Assembly: GCF_009601685.2 (NCBI RefSeq)
Contig: NZ_CP045701.2
Coordinates: forward strand, 2,852,001 to 2,916,000
Source of the DNA: Pseudomonas brassicacearum
Lineage (GTDB): Bacteria > Pseudomonadota > Gammaproteobacteria > Pseudomonadales > Pseudomonadaceae
DNA: 64,000 nucleotides
Direction of reading: 5' to 3'
Shown in pieces: positions 41,899-50,471 of this stretch (the stretch's first letter is position 1; each line of letters starts with the position of its first letter). The position numbers and the translations under genes are program-made. Under the pieces are notes generated by a model, which made no database searches, was not told the origin of the DNA, and saw only the letters and a program-made list of their open reading frames with translations.

Positions 41899-43776
41899 GT
41901 GAGTTCCGAGTCCAGATCGTCCTCCCGACCCGAGGCCGGGCGGTATCGCCAGGTGTCGATTGGTCATCCTGCCGTCGAAGTCCGGGAAGAGCGTGGCATC
42001 TTGCACATGCGCTCGCTGGAACCCCTGGCCCCGCTGCCGGCACGTTTGCTCGAGCGTCTGGTGCACTGGGCCGAGGTGCGCCCACAGCAGACGTTTATCG
42101 CGGCCCGTGAAGCGGGCGGTGACTGGCGTCGAGTCAGCTACGGGCAGATGCTCGACAGTGTCCGGGCCATCGCCCAAAGCCTGCTTGGTTACGGTTTGTC
42201 GGCGGAAAAACCCTTGGCGCTGCTCTCCGGCAACGACATCGAGCACCTGCAAATGGCCCTCGGCGCGATGTACGCCGGCATTCCCTATTGCCCGGTGTCA
42301 CCGGCCTATTCATTGCTGTCCCAGGATTTCGCCAAGCTGCGTCACGTCTGCGATCTGTTGCAGCCGGGGCTGGTATTTGTCAGCGAAGCTGCACCGTTCG
42401 AGCGGGCGATCAGCACCGTATTGCCGGCGGACGTGCCCTTGATCACGGTGCGTGGCGAAATGGCGGGCCGGTCGAGGACAAGCTTCGCCAGCCTGCTGGC
42501 CCAACCCGGCGGCGTCGAGGCCGAGCAGGCGTTCGCCGCCACCGGCCCGGACAGCATCGCCAAGTTCCTGTTTACCTCGGGCTCCACCAGGCTGCCCAAG
42601 GCGGTGATTACCACCCAGCGTATGCTGTGCGCCAATCAACAGATGCTGCTGCAGACCTTTCCGGTATTCGGCGAGGCGCCGCCGGTGCTGGTGGACTGGC
42701 TGCCGTGGAACCACACGTTCGGTGGCAGCCACAACGTCGGCATCGTGCTGTACAACGGCGGCACGTTCTATCTGGACGACGGCAAACCCACTGCCCAGGG
42801 CTTCGCCGAAACCCTGCGCAACCTCAAGGAGATTTCGCCGACTGCCTACCTGACCGTGCCCAAGGGCTGGGAGGAACTGGTCAACGCCCTGGAGCAGGAC
42901 GGTGAGTTGCGCGAGCGCTTTTTCAAGCGCATCAGCCTGTTTTTCTTTGCCGCGGCGGGCCTGTCCCAAAGTACCTGGGACCGGCTGGACAAGGTCGCCG
43001 AGCAGCACTGCGGCGAACGTATCCGCATGATGGCGGGCCTGGGCATGACCGAGGCGGCGCCGTCTTGCACCTTCACCACTGGGCCGTTGTCCATGGCCGG
43101 CTACATTGGCCTTCCGGCCCCCGGCTGCGAAGTGCGCCTGGTGCCGGTGGACGGCAAGTTCGAAGGGCGTTTTCGCGGGCCGCACATCATGCCCGGCTAC
43201 TGGCGCTCGCCGCAGCAAACTGCCGAGGTGTTCGACGAGGACGGTTTCTACTGCTCGGGAGATGCGATCAAGCTGGCCGATGCCCGCCATCCGCAACTGG
43301 GGCTGATGTTCGATGGGCGCATCGCCGAGGATTTCAAATTATCTTCCGGTGTATTCGTCAGCGTCGGGCCGTTGCGCAACCGGGCGGTGCTGGAGGGCAC
43401 GCCCTACGTCCAGGACCTGGTGATCACCGCCCCGGATCGAGAGTGCCTGGGAGCGCTGGTGTTCCCGCGGCTTGCTGAATGCCGACGCCTGTCAGGCCTG
43501 GGCGCGGACGCCAGCGACGCCCAGGTCCTTGCCAGTGCGGCGGTGCGTCAATGGTTCGCCGACTGGTTGCAACGCCTGAACCGCGAAGCCAGTGGCAACG
43601 CCAGTCGCGTGGAATGGATAGCCTTGCTCGATGAACCGGCTTCCATCGACCGCGGTGAAATCACCGACAAGGGCTCGATCAACCAGCGGGCAGTGTTGCA
43701 GTGGCGGGCGGTGAAGGTCGAGGCGCTGTATCGCGGGGAGGATGCGTCGATCCTGCGGGCGGGAGCCTTAGGCTAG
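41899..43776 (+). CDS. fcs: feruloyl-CoA synthetase
   Basis: A 625-residue acyl-adenylating enzyme (ANL superfamily) that activates ferulate and coumarate to CoA thioesters, the first step of the pathway. It has the phosphate loop FLFTSGSTRLPKAV, LVDWLPWNHTFGGSHN and MMAGLGMTEAAPS. GGAGG at 41886-41890 is 8 bases before a GTG (41899) but only 2 before an ATG (41893), so GTG is preferred; the two starts differ by two residues. The 141 bp between vdh and fcs has no gene. Confidence 0.9.
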   Translation: MSSESRSSSRPEAGRYRQVSIGHPAVEVREERGILHMRSLEPLAPLPARLLERLVHWAEVRPQQTFIAAREAGGDWRRVSYGQMLDSVRAIAQSLLGYGLSAEKPLALLSGNDIEHLQMALGAMYAGIPYCPVSPAYSLLSQDFAKLRHVCDLLQPGLVFVSEAAPFERAISTVLPADVPLITVRGEMAGRSRTSFASLLAQPGGVEAEQAFAATGPDSIAKFLFTSGSTRLPKAVITTQRMLCANQQMLLQTFPVFGEAPPVLVDWLPWNHTFGGSHNVGIVLYNGGTFYLDDGKPTAQGFAETLRNLKEISPTAYLTVPKGWEELVNALEQDGELRERFFKRISLFFFAAAGLSQSTWDRLDKVAEQHCGERIRMMAGLGMTEAAPSCTFTTGPLSMAGYIGLPAPGCEVRLVPVDGKFEGRFRGPHIMPGYWRSPQQTAEVFDEDGFYCSGDAIKLADARHPQLGLMFDGRIAEDFKLSSGVFVSVGPLRNRAVLEGTPYVQDLVITAPDRECLGALVFPRLAECRRLSGLGADASDAQVLASAAVRQWFADWLQRLNREASGNASRVEWIALLDEPASIDRGEITDKGSINQRAVLQWRAVKVEALYRGEDASILRAGALG

Positions 43777-43788
43777 GCACAAAACTGT

Positions 43789-43875
43789 GTGGGAGCGAGC
43801 TTGCTCGCGATAGCGGTGGTTCAGCAGCAAAGATGTTGCCTGACACACCGTCATCGCGAGCAAGCTCGCTCCCAC
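43789..43875. repeat. perfect GTGGGAGC-family inverted repeat
   Basis: GTGGGAGCGAGCTTGCTCGC followed by GAT, and at the far end its exact complement ending GCAAGCTCGCTCCCAC: 23-bp perfect arms around 41 bp. It lies in the 3' region between fcs and the convergent DUF883 gene. Confidence 0.88.
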
Positions 43876-43903
43876 ATCAGGTCCAGGGGCTGGTGTGTGT
43901 TAT

Positions 43904-44221
43904 TTAACGCCGCCCCAGCAGCAAACCCACCACCAACCCGAACCCCGCGGAAATTGCTACGGTCTGCCAAGGGTGGCCGCCAATGTAGACCTCAGTGGCG
44001 TCGACCATGGGACGTGTGCGCTCCCGTGCGCTGGCGACCGAATCAAGCGCTTGCTGCAGTTTCTGGGAGATCTGGCCGCGCAGGTCGTCAGCTTCTTCAC
44101 CCACCAGCGAGGCACTGCTCTTGAGCAGCTTCTCCGACTCCTCGATCAATGCCTTCAGTTCGCTGAAGGCTTGATCCTTGATTTGCTCTCCATTCGCTTG
44201 CACGGTGCTTTTACGGGCCAT
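43904..44221 (-). CDS. DUF883 (ElaB-like) inner-membrane anchored protein
   Basis: A 105-residue protein of the DUF883/ElaB family: a charged helical N-terminal part (DQAFSELKALIEESEKLLKSSASLVGEEADDLRGQISQ) and a single C-terminal membrane helix (TVAISAGFGLVVGLLLGRR). Family members such as YqjD and ElaB bind ribosomes and the inner membrane in stationary phase in E. coli. The start is taken at MARKSTVQAN. It stands alone. Confidence 0.87.
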   Translation of the reverse strand: MARKSTVQANGEQIKDQAFSELKALIEESEKLLKSSASLVGEEADDLRGQISQKLQQALDSVASARERTRPMVDATEVYIGGHPWQTVAISAGFGLVVGLLLGRR

Positions 44222-44381
44222 TGAAGTACTCCTTGCTGATGATGGCATTGAACAATGGAGTGCTGCGCTTGTACAAAAGTTGCAACGTTCGCCTTGGCAG
44301 CGCAGCCCCATCACAAATCGTGGTTAAGACGTTTCCCTTCAAGGTGTAAGATGGCGCCTATTTACGCAACAGGTAATTCCC

Positions 44382-44636
44382 ATGAGCTTCAATCTGGCTG
44401 ACAAGCCCCTGGCCGAGCGCGCCGCGCTGGAAGACGAAAAATCCCGACTTTTTGAACTGTGGCAAAACAACCTGGGCAAAGCCAAGGGCGATGCTGCCCG
44501 CTTGTTCGGCGAGCGCTCCAAACGCAAGGGCAAGTGGGCCGAGTGGGTGCGTGCCGAACTGGACGGCATGTCGCCCCCGGAGTACGCCAACATGGTGCGC
44601 AGTGAAGTCAATCGACTGATGGCTGCCAACAAGTAA
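44382..44636 (+). CDS. small charged conserved protein
   Basis: An 84-residue cytoplasmic protein rich in charged residues and helix formers (MSFNLADKPLAERAALEDEK, then KAKGDAARLFGERSKRKGKW). No signal peptide, membrane helix or known motif is visible. The small size and strong start context (ATTCCC before ATG, promoter-like CTATTTACGCAACAGG just upstream) suggest a real gene. It stops 3 bp before the convergent LysR gene. I recognise no function. Confidence 0.7.
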   Translation: MSFNLADKPLAERAALEDEKSRLFELWQNNLGKAKGDAARLFGERSKRKGKWAEWVRAELDGMSPPEYANMVRSEVNRLMAANK

Positions 44637-44639
44637 GCC

Positions 44640-45548
44640 TTAGGCGAATGTTGCCGCAATGGCCTCGCGAACCTTGAGCATTGTCGGTTCCATTTGCGTG
44701 TGGGTTCGCCATCCCAGTTCGATGGGGTAGCGGGGCAAGGCCAGGGGGCAGGGCAGCAAGGCCAGGCCGCTGAGGTCGGCGACGGCCCGGGCGGCGTGAG
44801 CCGGGATGGTCGCCACGGCCTGGCTGCCCTTGAGCAGGAACGGCAATGCGGCAAAGTGGGTGGTCGAGGCGCACACCCGTCGGCTCAGGCCAAGCCCGGC
44901 CAGCCCTTCGTCGGTGATGCCGATGAAACCACCCGAAGACACCAGCAGATGTTCACGGGCCACGAACGCCTCCAAACTGAGGGACTGTTGGCCTTGCGTC
45001 AGGCTCGCCGGGTCCAGGAGGCAGGCGTAATCACCTTCGCCCAACACCTGGCGGCTGAGCAACCGCTGGGCGAAACCGCCCGCCGTGATCGCCAGGTCAA
45101 GGTCGCGCTCCATCAGCGCCCGGCCGACGATCTGACTGTGGGTCTGGCGGAAAATCAAGCGCAGGCCCGGCGCGCGTCGGGCCACTTCGTCAATCAGGCG
45201 CCGCCCATGGGCAATCTCGAAATCGTCCGACAGGCCGACGATGACCGAGCGGCCTTCGTAATGGCTGGCGTCCGGGTCGACCATCGCCAGGCTCTGGCGG
45301 CATTTATCCAGTGCTTCGCTGATCACCGGCTTCAGCTGGTTGGCTCGCAGCGTCGGCGCCAGGCCCCGGCCCGTGCGCACGAATAATTGATCGTCATACA
45401 AACCGCGGAGCCTGCGCAGCGCAGCGCTGATGGCCGACTGGGTCACGCCCAGGCGCACGGCAGCGCGGCTGGCGCTGGATTCGTCGTGCAGGGCTTCGAA
45501 GGTCTTGAGCAGATTGAGGTCGATGTCGGCGATATTCATAAGGCTCAT
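44640..45548 (-). CDS. LysR-family regulator beside the nitrilase gene
   Basis: A LysR-type regulator of the NodD/LeuO-like subgroup: [57 protein letters not shown] is the DNA-binding part. The start may be 45548 ([10 protein letters not shown]) or 45539 (MNIADID); neither has a clear ribosome site. It is divergent from the nitrilase gene, starting 85 bp away, and is probably its regulator. Confidence 0.85.
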   Translation of the reverse strand: MSLMNIADIDLNLLKTFEALHDESSASRAAVRLGVTQSAISAALRRLRGLYDDQLFVRTGRGLAPTLRANQLKPVISEALDKCRQSLAMVDPDASHYEGRSVIVGLSDDFEIAHGRRLIDEVARRAPGLRLIFRQTHSQIVGRALMERDLDLAITAGGFAQRLLSRQVLGEGDYACLLDPASLTQGQQSLSLEAFVAREHLLVSSGGFIGITDEGLAGLGLSRRVCASTTHFAALPFLLKGSQAVATIPAHAARAVADLSGLALLPCPLALPRYPIELGWRTHTQMEPTMLKVREAIAATFA

Positions 45549-45633
45549 ATCATTTAGCAGCATTCGGGGCTTTATTCATGATCGGCCGCTGCTTGAGAAT
45601 CAGCAACACCTGATGATCAAGGAGTTGAAAACC

Positions 45634-46557
45634 ATGCCCAAATCCATTGTGGCTGCCCTGCAGATCGGCTCGTTGCCTGGCGGCAAGGGCGAGACCCTGG
45701 CACAGATTCTTTCCTACGAAGAGGCCATTCGCCAGGCCGGCGCGCGCCTGGTGGTGATGCCTGAAGCACTGCTGGGTGGCTATCCCAAGGGCGAGGGGTT
45801 CGGGACTCAACTGGGTTACCGGCTGCCGGAGGGGCGCGAGGCGTTTGCCCGCTATTTTGCCAATGCCATTGACGTGCCCGGCGTGGAAACCGAAGCGTTG
45901 GCCGGGCTGTCGGCGCGTACGGGGGCGAGCCTGGTGCTGGGCGTCATCGAGCGTGTCGGCAGCACCCTGTACTGCACGGCGCTGTATTTCGAGCCCGATG
46001 CGGGCCTGGTGGCCCGGCACCGCAAGTTGATGCCCACCGGCACCGAACGGCTGATCTGGGGCACGGGCGATGGTTCGACCTTGCCAGTGATCGACAGCCA
46101 GGTCGGCCGGGTCGGCGCGGCGGTGTGCTGGGAAAACATGATGCCGCTGCTGCGCACCGCGATGTACGCCAAAGGTGTGCAAGTCTGGTGTGCGCCAACC
46201 GTCGATGAGCGGGACATGTGGCAGGTGACCATGCGCCATATCGCTCACGAAGGTCGCTGCTTTGTGGTCAGTGCCTGTCAGGTCCAGGCTTCGCCGCAGG
46301 CCCTGGGTATCGACGTTGCTAACTGGCCGGCCGAGCGGCCGTTGATTGCCGGTGGCAGTGTGATTGTGGGGCCCATGGGCGACGTGCTGGCCGGGCCGCT
46401 GAAAGACACGGCGGGGTTACTGACCGCCGAAATCGATACCGATGAACTGGTGCGGGCGCGCTACGACTATGACGTGGTCGGGCATTACGCCAGGCCGGAT
46501 GTGTTCGAACTGGTGGTGGACGAGCGCGCCAAGCCCGGCGTGCGCTTCACCGCCTGA
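45634..46557 (+). CDS. nitrilase
   Basis: A 307-residue enzyme of the nitrilase branch of the carbon-nitrogen hydrolases, turning nitriles into acids and ammonia. The catalytic triad is visible: Glu44 ([14 protein letters not shown]), Lys131 ([17 protein letters not shown]) and Cys165 ([14 protein letters not shown]). The start at [10 protein letters not shown] has AAGGAG upstream; longer reading frames overlap the divergent LysR gene. It ends one base before the convergent LEA-type gene. Substrate range (aliphatic or aromatic) cannot be told by eye. Confidence 0.9.
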   Translation: MPKSIVAALQIGSLPGGKGETLAQILSYEEAIRQAGARLVVMPEALLGGYPKGEGFGTQLGYRLPEGREAFARYFANAIDVPGVETEALAGLSARTGASLVLGVIERVGSTLYCTALYFEPDAGLVARHRKLMPTGTERLIWGTGDGSTLPVIDSQVGRVGAAVCWENMMPLLRTAMYAKGVQVWCAPTVDERDMWQVTMRHIAHEGRCFVVSACQVQASPQALGIDVANWPAERPLIAGGSVIVGPMGDVLAGPLKDTAGLLTAEIDTDELVRARYDYDVVGHYARPDVFELVVDERAKPGVRFTA

Positions 46558-47028
46558 TTACCAGTTGGCGGCGGAGCCCGGCAAGTCGAGGGTTCCGCGG
46601 TCAACGAAGCGCAGGGTGCCGAATACGCCACCGGCGAGCTTGCCCTTGAGCACATAGGGCAGGTTGTCCAGGCTTTGGGTCTGGCTCAGGCCCAGGGTCT
46701 GGCGCAACACCGAAAACGCCGAAATGCTCACCGGGACGCTGAGAATTGCCTCGGAAAAGCGCGGGATCGAGCCGGTCTGGTCACTGACCCCTGTCGCCAG
46801 CGTACGGCCGTTGACCTCCAGGTCCAGCGCCACGCCGTTGTAGTCGATGGCCGTTTCGTTGGGGTTCTGCACGCGCAGCTTCACGGCGAAACGCACCTCC
46901 AAGCCCTGGTTGGGCAAGGGTTCGATGCCGACCACGTTGATGTTCAGCGGGTCACGGTGCGGGAAGAGGGCGCAGGCGCTCAGGCTGAGCAGTATCAGGA
47001 AGACGAAAAGGCCGAGGATTCTGCGCAT
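46558..47028 (-). CDS. LEA type 2 (water-stress) lipoprotein
   Basis: A 156-residue lipoprotein with a signal ending LSLSAC (lipid cysteine at residue 19) and a mature LEA14/WHy-type domain (GLEVRFAVKLRVQNPNETAIDYNGVALDLEVNGRTLATGVS). Such domains are linked with desiccation and cold tolerance, though the bacterial role is unclear. The start at MRRILGLFVFLIL is taken; the longer frame gives an improbable N-terminus. It converges with the nitrilase gene with no gap. Confidence 0.85.
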   Translation of the reverse strand: MRRILGLFVFLILLSLSACALFPHRDPLNINVVGIEPLPNQGLEVRFAVKLRVQNPNETAIDYNGVALDLEVNGRTLATGVSDQTGSIPRFSEAILSVPVSISAFSVLRQTLGLSQTQSLDNLPYVLKGKLAGGVFGTLRFVDRGTLDLPGSAANW

Positions 47029-47111
47029 GGATAGGCTCTCAATGAATGAAAAAACGCAAGCGATCAAGCACGATACCCCACAGCGGCCCCATGACAACGG
47101 CAAACCACCCA

Positions 47112-47196
47112 GTGGGAGCAAGGCTTGCCCGCGATGAAGGCGATGCGCTCTTTCAGGAACCGAGGTGTCTGTTTCGCGAGCAAGCTTTGCTCCCAC
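47112..47196. repeat. GTGGGAGC-family imperfect inverted repeat
   Basis: GTGGGAGCAAGGCTTGCCCGCGA and the inverted TTTCGCGAGCAAGCTTTGCTCCCAC on the other side. Arms differ at a few bases. It lies between the LEA gene and the WYL regulator gene. Confidence 0.75.
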
Positions 47197-47250
47197 GGCC
47201 TTGTGGGCAAAGTCCGCCCTGCTTTGGGTCCAGAACAAGGTTCATGGCTC

Positions 47251-47283
47251 CTGACAGTTTCTGACACCAGCCTCTGCTAATCT
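47251..47283 (+). promoter_or_regulatory. CTGACA-N4-CTGACA promoter before the WYL regulator gene
   Basis: CTGACA at 47251-47256 and 47261-47266, 10 bp apart start to start, then 11 bases to TAATCT (47278-47283), preceded by TG (extended -10). The same geometry is found at 48018-48050. Confidence 0.6.
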
Positions 47284-47314
47284 GCGTCAACTTTTTCCCT
47301 CTGGATAGTCCATC

Positions 47315-48031
47315 GTGTCGCGTACCTCTCGGCTGCTCACTTTGCTGCAAGTCTTGCGTGGCAAGCGTTGCCCGGTCACCGCTGCGACATTGGCGGGCGA
47401 ACTGAACGTCTCCGAGCGCACCTTGTACCGCGACATCGCCGAACTCACCGCCCTCGGCGCGCCGATCCAGGGTGAGGCGGGTATCGGTTATGTCTTGCGC
47501 AGCGGCCTGTTCCTGCCGCCCCTGATGTTCACCGCCGATGAAATCGAGGCCATTGTGCTGGGCTTGCGCTACGTTGATCAGCGTGCCGACGAGGTACTGG
47601 GCAAAGCGGCCGCCGACGCCCTGGCGAAGGTCGCCGCAGTGCTGGCTCCCGATGTGCGAGACGCCTTGCGCAACCCCACGGTACTGCCCGGCCCACCGGG
47701 TTATGGCTATCCGCAGAACGCGGTGGAACTGAATGTGTACCGCCAGGCCATTCGCGCCCAGGCCAAGCTGCACATCGATTACGCCGACGTAAACAAGACC
47801 CCGAGCCAACGCTTGATCTGGCCGCTGGCCCTGGGCTTTTTCAATGAGGCGCGGGTTGTGGTGGCCTGGTGCGAATTGCGCGGCGCCTATCGGACTTTTC
47901 GCACCGACCGGATTGCCTCTGCCATCGAGCAGGGCGAGCGGTATCCGGGCCGACGCAGCGACTTGCTGCGGGACTGGTTTGCGCTGATGAAGCTGGACGA
48001 AACCGGGCGTTTCACTCCTGACAAAAACTGA
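47315..48031 (+). CDS. YafY-type transcriptional regulator (HTH plus WYL domain)
   Basis: A 238-residue regulator with an N-terminal helix-turn-helix of the HTH_11/DeoR type (SRLLTLLQVLRGKRCPVTAATLAGELNVSERTLYRDIAELTALG, residues 5-48) and a C-terminal WYL ligand-binding domain (from about residue 140). GTG is the start codon. It probably binds the CTGACA-N4-CTGACA repeats that lie before its own gene and before the SnoaL-like gene, giving autocontrol and joint control of both. The signal it senses is unknown. Confidence 0.85.
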   Translation: MSRTSRLLTLLQVLRGKRCPVTAATLAGELNVSERTLYRDIAELTALGAPIQGEAGIGYVLRSGLFLPPLMFTADEIEAIVLGLRYVDQRADEVLGKAAADALAKVAAVLAPDVRDALRNPTVLPGPPGYGYPQNAVELNVYRQAIRAQAKLHIDYADVNKTPSQRLIWPLALGFFNEARVVVAWCELRGAYRTFRTDRIASAIEQGERYPGRRSDLLRDWFALMKLDETGRFTPDKN

Positions 48032-48050
48032 CACAGTGCTGTTCTAGCAT
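48018..48050 (+). promoter_or_regulatory. CTGACA-N4-CTGACA promoter before the SnoaL-like gene
   Basis: CTGACA at 48018-48023 and 48028-48033 (10 bp apart), then 11 bases to TAGCAT (48045-48050) as a -10. It overlaps the last codons and the stop codon (TGA, 48029-48031) of the WYL regulator gene. Confidence 0.6.
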
Positions 48051-48082
48051 GGTGCCAGATCGATAAAACAAGGAGCCGTACC

Positions 48083-48424
48083 ATGTCCAATCCCGTCTCT
48101 TCCCTGGCCCCGGCCATCGCCGGCTACATTGCGGCCGCCAATGCCCGTGACAGTTCGGCGGTGACGCGTTTCTTCGCCGAGGATGCCAACGTGTTCGATG
48201 AAGGCCAGCACCGTGTCGGCACCCAGGCCATCGCCCAATGGATGGAAGACACTGCCCGGCGCTTCCAGCCGCGGGTGGAGGTCCTCAATGTGCAGCAGCG
48301 CACCGGTAAGGTATTGGTGCACAACCTGATTTCCGGGACTTTCCCCGGCAGCCCGCTGGAGTTGCGTTATACCTTCCGGCTCAATGAGCAGGGCAAGATC
48401 AGTCGGTTGGATATCTCGATCTAA
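48083..48424 (+). CDS. SnoaL/NTF2-like protein under WYL-type promoter
   Basis: A 113-residue NTF2-fold protein (LAPAIAGYIAAANARDSSAVTRFFAEDANVFDEGQHRVGTQAI, then FSGTFPGSPLELRYTF-like sheet strands). Relatives are small polyketide cyclases, isomerases or steroid-isomerase-like proteins; the function here is not known. It follows the WYL regulator gene with its own CTGACA-N4-CTGACA promoter, so it is the most likely target of that regulator. Confidence 0.82.
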   Translation: MSNPVSSLAPAIAGYIAAANARDSSAVTRFFAEDANVFDEGQHRVGTQAIAQWMEDTARRFQPRVEVLNVQQRTGKVLVHNLISGTFPGSPLELRYTFRLNEQGKISRLDISI

Positions 48425-48493
48425 GTTCTGCGCCTGGCGCTGTTGTGCCAGGAGAACGCTATTGTGGCAAGGGAGCTTGCTCCCGCTGGGCTC

Positions 48494-48692
48494 TGTAGGA
48501 GCTGGCGAAGCCTGCGATCTTTTGATTTTGATCTTTTGATTTTGATCTTTTGATTTTGATCTTTCGCTTGGGATTCAAGTGGCTCGGGAAAGATCGCAGC
48601 CTCGTTGCACTCGACAGCTCCTACACAGCTCCTGCACAGCTCCTACACAGCTCCTACACAGGCACCTACACAGGCACCTACACAGCTCCTAC
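48494..48692. repeat. GTAGGAGCTGG-type palindromic repeat, copy 4, with tandem tail
   Basis: TGTAGGAGCTGGCGAAGC, a loop of TTTTGATTTTGATC-type units, the AGATCGCAGCCTCG...GACAGCTCCTAC arm, then ACAGCTCCTAC/ACAGGCACCTAC units to 48692. The 351-bp gap before the AFG1-like gene (48425-48775) is otherwise empty apart from that gene's promoter and leader. Confidence 0.88.
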
Positions 48693-48775
48693 GGACGCAG
48701 CCCAGCAGGAGCAAGCTCCATCCGCCATCGCTGTCATGGCATACTCCCCACCTTCGTTTTTCGGACCCGGGCCGT

Positions 48776-49891
48776 ATGACTTTCGACTCCCCCTTGAGTG
48801 CCTGGCAGCATGCCATCGAACACCACGGCTTCGTCCAGGACGAGGCCCAGGAATTGGCCATCATGACACTGGAGCAATGCCACGAGGCGTTGCACGAAGG
48901 TCGCAAGTCGATCAAGGGCGTTTATCTCTGGGGCCCTGTGGGGCGTGGCAAGACCTGGTTGATGGACCGTTTTTACGAAAGCCTCAAGGTGCCGGCCCGT
49001 CGTCAACACTTCCATCATTTCATGGCGTGGGTGCATCAGCGTTCGTTCCAGCTCACCGGCACGCCGGATCCTTTGCAGGCCCTGGCCCGGGAGTTGAGCG
49101 CTGAAGTACGGGTGCTGTGTTTCGACGAACTGTTCGTCAACGACATTGGCGATGCAATCATTCTCGGGCGTCTGTTCCAGGTGATGTTCGAGCTGGGCAT
49201 GGTGATGGTCAGCACCTCCAACCTGCCGCCGGAAGAACTCTATGCCAACGGCCATAACCGTGAGCGTTTCCTGCCGACCATCACCGCGATCAATCGATAT
49301 ATGCAGGTCGTGCCGGTGAACGGTTGGCAGGATCATCGCCAGCACCCAGGCCAATTACAGCAGCGTTATTGGCTGCGCGATCCCGGGCAACCTGATCCGC
49401 TGGGCAATGTCTTCAACCAGTTGACCGCCGGGCAGGCGTCGAGCAGTGCACCGATCGAGGTCGGTCATCGCCTGCTTGAACCGCTCCAGGCCAGCGATAC
49501 CGTGCTCTGGAGCCGTTATCCCGACCTGTGCGAGCAACCGTTCTCGGCGTTGGATTTCATGGCGCTGTGCGACCGTTTCAGCGTGATCCTGCTCAGTGAC
49601 GTGCCGTGCCTGAGCGCCGAACAGCGCGAAGGGCGCATTGCCCGCGGCACCGAAGACGGCGTTGAGCGGGTCGTGGCCGGTGATCGAGAATTGCCGCAGT
49701 TGTCGATCCATGACGACGGCGTAAGGCGCTTCATCGCCCTGGTCGACGAATGCTATGACCGCAAGGTGCCGCTGTGCCTTTCGGCCCAGGTGCCGATGGA
49801 TGAGTTGTATACCGAGGGTTATCTGCAATTCCCGTTTCGCCGTACCCTCAGCCGTCTCCAGGAAATGCAAATGCAACGTTTTGGTCAGTAG
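48776..49891 (+). CDS. AFG1/ZapE-type AAA ATPase (probable second copy)
   Basis: A 371-residue ATPase of the AFG1/ZapE family: YLWGPVGRGKTWLMDRFYESL is the Walker A region, VLCFDELFVNDIGDA the Walker B, and VMVSTSNLPPEELYANGHNRERFLP the sensor part. ZapE acts in division at the Z-ring. The start at MTFDSPLSAW is chosen: the in-frame upstream extension is only translated repeat sequence. It differs from the canonical Pseudomonas ZapE, which sits near the rplM region as far as I recall, so this is probably a paralogue with an unknown job. Confidence 0.84.
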   Translation: MTFDSPLSAWQHAIEHHGFVQDEAQELAIMTLEQCHEALHEGRKSIKGVYLWGPVGRGKTWLMDRFYESLKVPARRQHFHHFMAWVHQRSFQLTGTPDPLQALARELSAEVRVLCFDELFVNDIGDAIILGRLFQVMFELGMVMVSTSNLPPEELYANGHNRERFLPTITAINRYMQVVPVNGWQDHRQHPGQLQQRYWLRDPGQPDPLGNVFNQLTAGQASSSAPIEVGHRLLEPLQASDTVLWSRYPDLCEQPFSALDFMALCDRFSVILLSDVPCLSAEQREGRIARGTEDGVERVVAGDRELPQLSIHDDGVRRFIALVDECYDRKVPLCLSAQVPMDELYTEGYLQFPFRRTLSRLQEMQMQRFGQ

Positions 49892-49954
49892 GCCTGACCT
49901 GTATCCCGCCGCTGGCCTTGAGTCACCGGTACTATCGAAGTGAGATGGAAGATC

Positions 49955-50449
49955 ATGGAAGAAGCCAAGGACATCCTTGTACTGCAAGCCAGCTACACCA
50001 ACCCGGTCCACGCTGAAGCGATCCGTCACGTACTCAATGGCTATGCGCTGGACCCAATGGGCGGCGGTCATCCATTGTCGGCCGAGGTGCTGCTGCATCT
50101 GCCCGAGGAACTGGCCAAGCGCCCTCATGCCTTCAGCGTGCTGGCTTTCGTCAACGGCGAACCGGCGGGACTGGTCAATTGCTTCGAAGGTTTTTCAACC
50201 TTTGTCTGCCGGCCACTGGTGAACATCCACGACGTGGCAGTCATGAAGGATTTTCGCGGCCTCGGGTTGAGCCAGAAGATGCTGCAGAAGGTCGAGGACA
50301 TCGCCCGCCAGCGTGGTTGCTGCAAGATTACCCTGGAAGTGCTCGAGGGCAATGCCGTGGCCCAGGCCAGTTACGCCAAGTTCGGTTTTGCCGCTGGCAT
50401 GTTCGACCCGGCCCACGGGCCTATGGCGTTCTGGATCAAGCCCCTGTAA
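49955..50449 (+). CDS. GNAT-family acetyltransferase
   Basis: A 164-residue N-acetyltransferase. Core motif A is visible in VMKDFRGLGLSQKMLQKVEDIARQRG (the Q/RxxGxG/A loop being RGLGLS), followed by KITLEVLEGNAVAQASYAKFGFAAG (motif B). The start at MEEAKDILVLQ is chosen over a longer GTG start. The acceptor is unknown. It converges with cptA, and its stop codon lies within a hairpin shared by both 3' ends. Confidence 0.87.
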   Translation: MEEAKDILVLQASYTNPVHAEAIRHVLNGYALDPMGGGHPLSAEVLLHLPEELAKRPHAFSVLAFVNGEPAGLVNCFEGFSTFVCRPLVNIHDVAVMKDFRGLGLSQKMLQKVEDIARQRGCCKITLEVLEGNAVAQASYAKFGFAAGMFDPAHGPMAFWIKPL

Positions 50450-50460
50450 AGCGGGGCTTG
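50437..50460. terminator. bidirectional hairpin between GNAT and cptA genes
   Basis: CAAGCCCC (50437-50444), loop TGTAAAGC containing the TAA stop, GGGGCTTG (50453-50460). A perfect 8-bp stem at the meeting point of two convergent genes, but with no T-run, so termination may be partial. Confidence 0.5.
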
Positions 50461-50471
50461 ATGGGTTTCAG

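Noticed and set aside
45430..45633. Longer start for the nitrilase
   Set aside because: The extension overlaps the divergent LysR gene; AAGGAG lies shortly before the MPKSIV start.
48605..48775. In-frame upstream extension of the AFG1-like protein
   Set aside because: The added residues are translated repeat and tandem tail sequence (SSYTAPTQLLH type); the ATG at 48776 begins the conserved domain.
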